Assembly (NCBI GenBank): GCA_049658145.1 | Contig: JBASOJ010000047.1 | Span: 1 to 11,565 of the forward strand | DNA from: UBA6100 sp049658145 | GTDB taxonomy: Bacteria; Actinomycetota; Coriobacteriia; Anaerosomatales; Anaerosomataceae | DNA: 11,565 nucleotides | Direction: 5' to 3' | Shown: positions 1 to 5,770 of the stretch, piece by piece | Layout: each line of letters starts with the position of its first letter | Position numbering within the stretch: position 1 is the stretch's first letter | Made by a program: the position numbers and the translations under genes | Notes under the pieces: model-generated | Told to the model about the DNA's origin: nothing | The model's input: the letters and a program-made list of their open reading frames with translations, nothing else | The model's database searches: none

Positions 1-2067
1 GGCTACGACGCCGACCGCTTCTCGGCACTCGTCCCGATGCGCCTCCTCGGCGTGAACATGGAGCCATACTCGAACGCGTGGGAGACCGAGCGCGACAACT
101 GCCTCGACATCATCCGCAACTTCGTCCCGTTCGAGCATCAGGACCGCCTGTACGCGCTCGTGGCCGAGCGCTCGCGCACGATGGGCGCAGAGGGCCTCTT
201 CCACATGCGCAAGCAGATCTGGAGTTTCGCTCACGACCAGATCATGAAGGAGAAGCACGAGCACCTTGATGCCGCCTGGTGGAACCAGCAGATCGAGGAC
301 ACGCTCGACTGGGTCTCGTGGTGCGGCGACATCGCGCTCGGCGTGGCAAGCGGCGCGTACCTCGGCGTTGTCGGGTCGATCGCCATCGGCATGCTCAAGC
401 CGCTGCTCGTCTCGGCGATGGAGACGTGGCTTGCCGGCGGTTCGCTCGAGGACTGGCTCATGGCGCAGTCCGCGACGCTCACCGGCGTGCTCGAAGGCGG
501 GCTCACCGACCCCGACTTCCTCACCAAACTATCCGGCGACAAGAAGGCGATCGGGTGGGCGCTGTTCATCGCCTACTACTTCGCCAAAGAGATCTACAAC
601 GACCCGCAGATGTCGGTCACCAACGCCATGAAGAACGTGGGCCGACAGCTCCGCGACGAGGGCCTCATCCGCTTCCTGCAGATGATCGCCGGCATGAAGG
701 GCATCACGCCGAAGGTCGGTGGGGCAGACGGCAGTACGCCGAAGGCGGCAACACCCGATGCGTCAGTGGCTAAGACCCCAGCGGCCACTCCCGACGCACC
801 GCGCCCGAGAACGCCCGCCGCCGGGGAGGCACCACCCCCGCGGACCCCTGCTCCCGAGGGCACCACGCCCGATGTGCCGCGCGCCGGCACCGAGGGTGCC
901 GACGCGGACGCCGCGACCAGAACGCAACCTGACGCGCCGGATACCCCGACGCGCCCCACGGACACCGATGCCGCACCGCGCGACACCGAAGCGGCCGAGC
1001 CGGCGAAGAAGACGCCCGAGGCCGACGCGGACGCGGACGCCAAGCCCGAGCAGAAATCGGAGCAGAAGCCCGAACAGAAGCCCGCAGAGCCGGTCGTCGA
1101 GAAGGCACCGGACGTCGACCCGCGCACGAGCGACCCCGACCCGGCGATGCGTGCCAGGGGCATCTCGGACGACATCGCCGCCAAGACGAGCGGCGGCAAG
1201 CCGCTCGATGTGCCGACGGTCGAGCGCATAATGCGCGACCCCGACGCGATGCGGAAGCTCCGCGCGTCCGACCCCGAGGCGTGGCGCAAGTTCAACGAGA
1301 CCCGGCAGAAGGTCTACAAGTCGCACGACGCGGAACTGCGGGACTGGGCCAAGAAGAACCTGCCCGAGGGCCAGGACCACGAGATCGCCGTGCACACCGT
1401 GGGGCACGTGGACGGCGTGGACCGCGACTACCGCCTCGGCTACTTCACAAAGGACCCGAGCGGGCACAATCGCTTCATCGAGATCCCGCGCGAGAAGTGG
1501 GCGCCTGAGTCCCAGCGGATCTTCTCGGAGAAGACCGGCGGGCCATCGGATCCGAAGGGCGCCGAGAAGTGGACCTCGGAGCGGCAGCAGCTCCAGACCG
1601 ACTACACCCACGAAGAGGCATCGATCGACATGGCCGACCAGGGGACCATCTACGATCCCAAGACCGGCACGTGGCAGGAGACCCGGATCACGCCAAACGA
1701 CCAGATGGTGAAAGACGGTCACTCGACGCTCATCGATCCTGGGGGCTACGGCGAGACGTACCAAACGAAGGTGATGAACTCATACAAGCAGGGCAACACC
1801 CTCGACGCGTTCACCCAGGCGGAAAAGGCCGTACATTCGCTTGATGACGTGCGGAAGGGCTACACCAAGCAGAACTACCAGGTCGATGACCTGTCTCCGC
1901 AGCTGAAGGAAAGCATGTACGTCGTCACCGCAGCGAAGAACGGCACCCTGAGCATCTCGGACGCGAACGCGCACCTTGCGAGACTGGGCTATAGCGACGG
2001 GCTGCCGAGCTTCATGGATGACATCGCGAAGCAATTCGGGAATCTCGGCTCGGCACAGAAGACCTAG
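1..2067 (+). CDS. Large multidomain hypothetical protein, 5' end outside window
   Basis: I do not recognise this protein. The frame is open from the first base, and neither in-frame ATG (37 or 58) has a Shine-Dalgarno sequence before it, so the gene probably starts upstream of the window. Numbering from the Met at 37, residues 1-230 look helical. They contain a glycine-rich hydrophobic stretch at about 95-135 (including GVVGSIAIGML) and a second at about 171-187 (AIGWALFIAYYF), which could be membrane-inserting or a hydrophobic core. Residues about 229-370 are a low-complexity Pro/Ala/Thr/Asp/Glu linker with tandem EQK units. Residues about 370-676 form a polar domain rich in Asp, Lys, Gly and aromatics, with a His-containing segment (HEIAVHTVGHVDG) at about 438-450. 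The arrangement N-domain, flexible linker, distinct C-terminal domain resembles secreted effectors or polymorphic toxins, but I see no known toxin motif and no adjacent immunity gene on this strand. It converges on the toxin-antitoxin pair with 24 nt between stop codons. That it is a real gene is secure; its function is unknown. Confidence 0.8.
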   Translation, partial: GYDADRFSALVPMRLLGVNMEPYSNAWETERDNCLDIIRNFVPFEHQDRLYALVAERSRTMGAEGLFHMRKQIWSFAHDQIMKEKHEHLDAAWWNQQIEDTLDWVSWCGDIALGVASGAYLGVVGSIAIGMLKPLLVSAMETWLAGGSLEDWLMAQSATLTGVLEGGLTDPDFLTKLSGDKKAIGWALFIAYYFAKEIYNDPQMSVTNAMKNVGRQLRDEGLIRFLQMIAGMKGITPKVGGADGSTPKAATPDASVAKTPAATPDAPRPRTPAAGEAPPPRTPAPEGTTPDVPRAGTEGADADAATRTQPDAPDTPTRPTDTDAAPRDTEAAEPAKKTPEADADADAKPEQKSEQKPEQKPAEPVVEKAPDVDPRTSDPDPAMRARGISDDIAAKTSGGKPLDVPTVERIMRDPDAMRKLRASDPEAWRKFNETRQKVYKSHDAELRDWAKKNLPEGQDHEIAVHTVGHVDGVDRDYRLGYFTKDPSGHNRFIEIPREKWAPESQRIFSEKTGGPSDPKGAEKWTSERQQLQTDYTHEEASIDMADQGTIYDPKTGTWQETRITPNDQMVKDGHSTLIDPGGYGETYQTKVMNSYKQGNTLDAFTQAEKAVHSLDDVRKGYTKQNYQVDDLSPQLKESMYVVTAAKNGTLSISDANAHLARLGYSDGLPSFMDDIAKQFGNLGSAQKT
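1024..1080 (+). repeat. Short in-frame tandem repeats in the linker
   Basis: Two adjoining coding repeats lie in the linker of the first gene. Three copies of a 6-bp unit (GACGCG, GACGCG, GACGCC; Asp-Ala) occupy 1024-1041. Three diverged copies of a 12-bp unit encoding P/S-E-Q-K occupy 1045-1080. Such in-frame units change copy number easily, so the linker length probably varies among strains. Confidence 0.75.
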
Positions 2068-2091
2068 CCCCGCGCCGTCAGCCCGTTCGGC

Positions 2092-2547
2092 TCAGCGGGC
2101 CAACTCGTCTTCAAGGTCGAACCCCTCGGCGAAGGGGTTCGCGAAGCGCACGCCTTCGATGACCGCGCCGTCGGTGAAGTCCTCGGAGAGCACGAGCGGG
2201 ATGCGGTTGACGCGCGCCACAGCCCAGATCTGCGCATCGTAGTACGGCATCTGGTACCGAACGCAGCCTCGCAGGGCCTCGAGGACGATCGCCACGGACG
2301 TATCGTGCGTGCTGAGCGCATCAGACCAGTCCCGCACATGACCCGCTGCGGCCTCGGGAGTCATGCGGTGCCTGAACCGGCGCGACAGAACCGAGTAGAA
2401 CTCCCCCAGCACCTGAGCACTCACCGCGCCACGCGCACCCCAGATGAGCGAATCCAGCACCGCCAGAGCACGGTTCCGCTTGCCTTGCTCGTCATCATCG
2501 AACGCATAGACCAAGACGTTCGTGTCAACGAGAGCGACCGCGCTCAT
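2092..2547 (-). CDS. vapC: PIN-domain toxin, VapC-like ribonuclease
   Basis: This 151-residue protein has the size and motifs of a PIN-domain endoribonuclease, the toxin of type II VapBC systems. The acidic residues expected to bind metal are visible: Asp8 in VDTNVLVYAFD, Glu49 in QVLGEF, Asp104 in YYDAQIWA and Asp123 in SEDF. Known VapC enzymes cut tRNA or rRNA when freed from the antitoxin; the target here cannot be read from sequence. The ATG at 2547 follows a strong ribosome binding site (GGGAGGA). The gene starts inside the 3' end of the antitoxin gene with a 23-nt overlap, the usual antitoxin-first order, which implies translational coupling. All four acidic positions are intact, so it should be active. 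The PIN assignment is very secure; the vapC label is by family and context. Confidence 0.92.
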   Translation of the reverse strand: MSAVALVDTNVLVYAFDDDEQGKRNRALAVLDSLIWGARGAVSAQVLGEFYSVLSRRFRHRMTPEAAAGHVRDWSDALSTHDTSVAIVLEALRGCVRYQMPYYDAQIWAVARVNRIPLVLSEDFTDGAVIEGVRFANPFAEGFDLEDELAR

Positions 2548-2794
2548 GCAGTTCCTCCCGGTTCCACCTCAGCCCCCCGCTGCCGATACCGTCTCGAGCC
2601 GCCTTGTCGCTGCCTGCCCTAAGCCGCTCCCACGCCTGAAGTCGGCGCTCTTGTTCGGCCGCACCTTCCAGCAGCGAGTCGATCGCCTGCCGGATGAGCG
2701 CAGACTGCGACACGCCGAGAGCCTTTGCATGCGCCTCGAGCGCACGCTCCTGCTCGGGCTCGATGACGATCTGCTTACGCACCATGCGCGCCAT
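2525..2794 (-). CDS. vapB: Ribbon-helix-helix antitoxin, VapB/CopG-like
   Basis: This 89-residue protein begins with a ribbon-helix-helix DNA-binding domain: a short strand (RKQIVIEPEQ) and two helices (ERALEAHAKALGVSQS and ALIRQAIDSLLEG), about residues 5-44. The charged C-terminal tail (about 45-89) would wrap around the toxin, as in other type II antitoxins. The ATG at 2794 is preceded by AAGGCGGG at suitable spacing; a second ATG three codons later is a possible alternative start. The stop lies within the first codons of the PIN-domain gene. In this family the antitoxin alone or with toxin represses its own promoter, and the repeats about 50-70 bp upstream are a candidate operator. RHH fold confidence is high; the partnership rests on the overlap. 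Confidence 0.88.
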   Translation of the reverse strand: MARMVRKQIVIEPEQERALEAHAKALGVSQSALIRQAIDSLLEGAAEQERRLQAWERLRAGSDKAARDGIGSGGLRWNREELHERGRSR

Positions 2795-2842
2795 GATGAC
2801 TCGCCCGCCTTAGCCGGAATCCAGCCGGTCTTGAATCGCAGT

Positions 2843-2861
2843 TACACACCACTATACACAC
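2843..2861. repeat. Short direct repeats, candidate antitoxin operator
   Basis: The 7-bp word TACACAC occurs at 2843-2849 and again at 2855-2861, a 12-bp period, straddling the possible -10 box. Another pair, AGCCGG at 2812-2817 and 2823-2828 (11-bp period), lies closer to the antitoxin gene. Repeats with roughly one helical turn of spacing at an RHH promoter are typical operator layouts. The binding role is inferred. Confidence 0.35.
2851..2856 (-). promoter_or_regulatory. Possible -10 box of the toxin-antitoxin pair
   Basis: On the minus strand TATAGT fits a sigma-70 type -10 element and lies about 57 nt upstream of the antitoxin ATG in an otherwise GC-rich gap. No convincing -35 box exists at 16-18 bp; the best TTGTCC (2881-2886) is 24 bp away. 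The call rests on the -10 match and on the need for transcription after the terminator upstream. Confidence 0.35.
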
Positions 2862-2891
2862 TCTCGCCTGGAGCCGGGCGGGACAACGCAA

Positions 2892-2917
2892 AGGACCCGG
2901 CTAGGCATGCGGGTCCT
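2892..2917 (-). terminator. Hairpin terminator after the selD-yedF pair
   Basis: A perfect 8-bp GC-rich stem (AGGACCCG at 2892-2899 with CGGGTCCT at 2910-2917) encloses a 10-nt loop, 22 nt past the stop codon at 2940. On the minus strand it is followed by TTTGCGTTGT, a weak U-tract. It is likely the end of the long minus-strand gene run, separating it from the toxin-antitoxin pair. Confidence 0.65.
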
Positions 2918-2939
2918 CGGGTCGTCCGTGTGCTCGGGG

Positions 2940-3275
2940 CTACCCCACGCTCACCACGCTATCGGCGGTCATGAACAGCGCTGCTGCGTCGTTCATGGTG
3001 CCGACCGCGCCCACGGCCAGCTGCTCTTTGAGCGAGAACCAATCGAGGCAGGTACCGCATGACAGTACCCTCACCCCGTCAGCTTCGAGGAGCCTGAGGT
3101 CCTCGACCGTCGCGGCACCCCCACACGCGAGCCGCACTGCGCCGTTCATGAGGCCCACCGCGTAGGGCTTCGGCTCCGTGCGCGCGAGCGAGTACAGGAA
3201 GCTCCCCATCAGCTTGCGCCCGAGCTCATCGTCGCCCTCGCCGATCCGTTCGGAGTTGATGAACACGACCTTCAT
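2940..3275 (-). CDS. yedF: YedF-like selenium protein, DsrE domain only
   Basis: The 111 residues match the C-terminal DsrE/DsrF-like half of the selenium metabolism protein YedF. They open with VVFINSERIGEGDDELG (about 3-19), a typical YedF signature, and include SCGTCLDWF (72-80) with Cys73 and Cys76; another Cys is at 51. Known YedF proteins are about 200 residues, with an N-terminal TusA/SirA domain that is absent here. The start at 3275 has a good ribosome binding site (GGAAGGGA), and the upstream gap is only 21 nt, so the TusA part is not hidden upstream. The gene follows selD and is probably co-transcribed. A role in handling or delivering reduced selenium or sulfur is inferred from family and neighbour; the exact reaction of YedF is not settled. 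The family call is strong; full functional equivalence is less sure. Confidence 0.85.
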   Translation of the reverse strand: MKVVFINSERIGEGDDELGRKLMGSFLYSLARTEPKPYAVGLMNGAVRLACGGAATVEDLRLLEADGVRVLSCGTCLDWFSLKEQLAVGAVGTMNDAAALFMTADSVVSVG

Positions 3276-3296
3276 CGCGAGTCCCTTCCGTGAGCG

Positions 3297-4325
3297 CTAC
3301 ACGATCCGGATCGTGCCGGCCTCGCCATCGACCATCCGCCCCACGATGGCGGCCTCCTCGCCACGGAACGCAAGCGCCGCGAGCAGCGCGTCGGCTCTAG
3401 AGGGAGCCACCGCCATCATCAGCCCCCCGCTCGTCTGCGGGTCGGCAAGGATGCTCTTCCACACGAAGTCCGCCGGGCCCCACTCGGTGAACGCGTCGAG
3501 GTACGCCACGACGTCCGCAGTCCGTCCGGGGCGCACCATCGCCTCGGCGTACTCCATCACCTTCGGCCAGACGGGAACCCGCGCGAGCTCGATCTGACAC
3601 GCACATCCGCTGCCATGGGCCATCTCGCGCGCATGCCCGGCGAGCCCGAACCCGGTGATGTCGGTCGCCGCATGCACGCCCACCTCGAGCATCGCCTCGG
3701 CGGCGGCCCGGTTGAGATGCGCCATGCTCTCTATCACGTCGCGTTGACTCTCCTCGGTCTCGAGACCTTGCTTGATCGCGGTATTGAGGATGCCCACGCC
3801 GATGCGCTTGGTGAGCACGAGCAGGTCGCCCGGCTTCGCGCCGACGTTACGCACCACCTTGTCCGGTTCGCACACACCCATCACCGACAGTCCGTACTTG
3901 GGCTCTTTGTCGTCGATCGTGTGCCCTCCCACGATCACCGCACCCGCCTCACGCACCTTGTCGGCACCACCGCGTAGCACCTCGGCGGTCACCTCCGGCG
4001 GGAGCGAGCACGGCATGGCTACAAGGTTCATCGCGGTGAGCGGGCGCCCGCCCATGGCGTAGATGTCCGAGAGCGAGTTCGCTGCCGTGATGCGACCGAA
4101 GTCGTACGGGTCGTCCACCATCGGCGTGAAGAAGTCCACGGTGAGGAGCAACGCCTGGTCGCCCATCAGGTAGACGGCAGCGTCATCCGAGGTGTCGAAA
4201 CCCACCAGCAGGTCATCTGACTCACCGGGATGCATCGTTTCAAGGACGGCTGCGAGGTCACCCGGACCCCACTTGGCGGCTCAACCGGCCTTGCTGGACA
4301 TCTGCGTGAGACGGATCGGCTCCAT
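3297..4325 (-). CDS. selD: Selenophosphate synthase with in-frame UGA (selenocysteine)
   Basis: SelD makes selenophosphate from selenide and ATP, the selenium donor for selenocysteine. Reading normally from the ATG at 4235 gives 312 residues and lacks the catalytic N-terminus. Thirty codons upstream in the same frame, an ATG at 4325 opens MEPIRLTQMSSKAG, then TGA (4281-4283, codon 15), then AAKWGPGDL. This aligns with the E. coli start (IRLTQYSHGAG-Cys-GCK), placing the UGA at catalytic Cys17 and Lys18 at E. coli Lys20. The full product is 342 residues, close to the family's usual 340-350. Other SelD motifs are present: DDAAVY (47-52), TVDFF (about 62-66), SDIYAMGG (86-93), GGHTIDD (133-139) and DPQTSGGL near the C-terminus. 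The ATG follows GGGAG with a 6-nt spacer; a GTG 6 nt earlier is an alternative start. The yedF-like gene follows 21 nt downstream. A cysteine codon mutated by error or a pseudogene is unlikely, given perfect conservation on both sides. Confidence 0.93.
4252..4283 (-). promoter_or_regulatory. SECIS-like hairpin in selD after the UGA codon
   Basis: Beginning 8 nt after the UGA, the minus-strand RNA can form an 8-bp stem, GUGGGGUC (4272-4265) with GACCUCGC (4259-4252), including two G-U pairs, closed by a 5-nt loop CGGGU. Bacterial SECIS elements are hairpins directly downstream of the UGA that bind SelB, with an apical loop some 15-35 nt away and a G near the start of the loop. Distance and loop agree. 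The fold was derived by eye. Confidence 0.7.
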
Positions 4326-4332
4326 GGACACT

Positions 4333-4382
4333 CCCGGCAATCGGTCTTTCGTATTGACAGCATAACCGATGGTGATGCCGGG
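4333..4382 (-). promoter_or_regulatory. Leader hairpin covering part of the selD ribosome binding site
   Basis: On the minus strand CCCGGCA (4382-4376) pairs with TGCCGGG (4339-4333), and ATCGGT (4370-4365) with ACCGAT (4345-4340). Together they give 13 base pairs with a 5-nt bulge (4375-4371) and a 19-nt loop. The last GGG of the stem is part of the GGGAG ribosome binding site for selD, so the structure could control selD translation. There is no U-tract, so it is a poor intrinsic terminator for the gene ending at 4403. A TATGCT in the loop (4364-4359) could instead be a -10 box, in which case the left arm would not be transcribed from it. Confidence 0.45.
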
Positions 4383-4402
4383 GTGCGAGTGCCGAACCCG
4401 TC

Positions 4403-5758
4403 CTACAGCGTCGGTCTGACGTCCTCGTCCGCCGGATACGGCACCTGCGGCTCGCAGAACAGGAAACCCTGGCCGTACTCGACGCCAAGCTCGCGCAGCG
4501 TGGCGAGCTGTTCGGGACGCTCGATGCCTTCGGCCACCAGCTTCACGCCGATGCGCTCGGCGAAGGTGACCATGCTCGTGACCAGGCTGCGCCGGATGTC
4601 ATCGGTGTCGATCTCGCTCACGAGCGATATGTCGATCTTCAGCCACTCGGGGCGCACCTCGGCGAGACTCTGCAGCGAGCCGTAGCCGGCCCCACCATCG
4701 TCGACCGCCACCCTGAACCCGAGCCGGCGCAGGTACTCCAGCGTGGCGCGAAAGGCCGAGAAGTCGGTGATCGCGGTTCGCTCGGTGATCTCGAAGACCA
4801 CACTCTCCGGCTTCATGCCGGACCCGGCGACCAGCGTGGTGAACATGATGTCCCGGAGTTCGGGATCGGCCACGGCCTCGGGCTCGATGTTGATGAACAG
4901 CAGCTTGCCCTCGGGCAGATCGGCGGCGGCTTCGAAGGCACGCTTGCGGCAGAGCCGTTCGAGACGAACGACCAGATCGGCGTCGTAGGCGATGCCGAAG
5001 AGCTTGTCGGGATACTCGAACTCCGTCCCTTCGGGTCCGCGAGAGAGCGCCTCGTATCCGATCACGGAGAGGTCGTCCAGCCGCAGGATCGGGTGCACCA
5101 GCGTCCTCACGCTCTCCGCACGGATGATCTGCTCGAGCCGATCCCGCCGTACCTGTGCGTCGGTCTCCTCGCGACCGGCCGACTCATCGAGCGCCTTCTC
5201 GAGTGCTGCGTGCACCAGTCGTTCCAGGCGCACCTTCGGATCGCGGTACGCGATGGCCGAACCGACGTAGCAGCCGAACTTCGGGAAGACCTCGGGGTCG
5301 AGGATCTCGGCGAGCTCGGCACGGACATCATCCTCGACCCGGAGCCCGAGCCGCTTGAGCGCGTCGGGGGTCATCACATCGGTGGTGCGCGGCGGCGACA
5401 GCAGCACGACGAACGCGTTGCCGGAGATCATGAGCTCGGCGACCATGTCCGAGTCGCGTAGCTCCGCGCCCGTGATCCGCTCGAGCGCGGCCGCCACCTC
5501 GCGCATGACCTCATCGAACATCTCCCAGCCGTAGATCTCCTCGATCTTGGAGTACTTCACGACGTTCAGGCACAGCAGCGAGACCTCACCACGGTCCTCG
5601 AGCAGCGATTCGATGCGCGGGAAGAGCAGCGGCGTGGTGGGGAGCCCGGTGACCGGGTCGAACAGCAAGCGCCGCACCTCGGGATGGCTCGCGATGATCT
5701 CATGGAACTCGAGCCACGACTCGAGGAGGAACGGGTGCTTGCTCTCACCATCGTGCAT
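4403..5758 (-). CDS. Degenerate GGDEF plus EAL c-di-GMP phosphodiesterase
   Basis: The 451-residue protein has no membrane segment or signal peptide. Residues about 33-190 form a GGDEF-like domain, starting DPVTGLP, whose signature is SGNAF (112-116) rather than GGDEF, so it should not make c-di-GMP. Residues about 205-440 form an EAL domain that degrades c-di-GMP. Its conserved positions are present: EALSR (236-240), Asn290 in FINIEP, Glu323 in FEITE, Asp353-Asp354 in DDGGAGYGSL, Lys374 in LKID, Glu410 in LVAEGIE, and QGF (430-432). It should therefore be an active phosphodiesterase, perhaps with the GGDEF-like half as a GTP or regulatory domain, as in some known hybrids. The ATG at 5758 follows AAGGGAG. 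It lies 12 nt after the glycoside-hydrolase-like gene and is last in the four-gene run. Activity is inferred from conserved residues. Confidence 0.9.
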   Translation of the reverse strand: MHDGESKHPFLLESWLEFHEIIASHPEVRRLLFDPVTGLPTTPLLFPRIESLLEDRGEVSLLCLNVVKYSKIEEIYGWEMFDEVMREVAAALERITGAELRDSDMVAELMISGNAFVVLLSPPRTTDVMTPDALKRLGLRVEDDVRAELAEILDPEVFPKFGCYVGSAIAYRDPKVRLERLVHAALEKALDESAGREETDAQVRRDRLEQIIRAESVRTLVHPILRLDDLSVIGYEALSRGPEGTEFEYPDKLFGIAYDADLVVRLERLCRKRAFEAAADLPEGKLLFINIEPEAVADPELRDIMFTTLVAGSGMKPESVVFEITERTAITDFSAFRATLEYLRRLGFRVAVDDGGAGYGSLQSLAEVRPEWLKIDISLVSEIDTDDIRRSLVTSMVTFAERIGVKLVAEGIERPEQLATLRELGVEYGQGFLFCEPQVPYPADEDVRPTL

Positions 5759-5770
5759 CCGGCATCTCCC

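Noticed and set aside
1024..1080. CRISPR-like or mobile repeat in the linker region
   Set aside because: The units are 6 and 12 bp, in frame and without spacers; they are protein low-complexity repeats. No CRISPR array, insertion sequence or terminal inverted repeat was seen in the window.
763..1764. Long minus-strand open frame (333 codons) opposite the linker gene
   Set aside because: It is rich in Arg, Gly, Val and Leu, as expected from the complement of GC-biased coding DNA, has no recognisable domain, and overlaps a well-supported plus-strand gene.
2081..2100. Hairpin GCCCG/CGGGC between the convergent genes as a shared terminator
   Set aside because: The stem is only 5 bp with a 10-nt loop, has no T-run on either side, and overlaps the toxin stop codon. 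It may be chance in GC-rich sequence.
4258..4363. Treating the TGA in selD as a frameshift, stop or pseudogene mark
   Set aside because: The frame and motif match continue without a break on both sides, the UGA falls exactly at the catalytic residue, and a SECIS-like hairpin follows.
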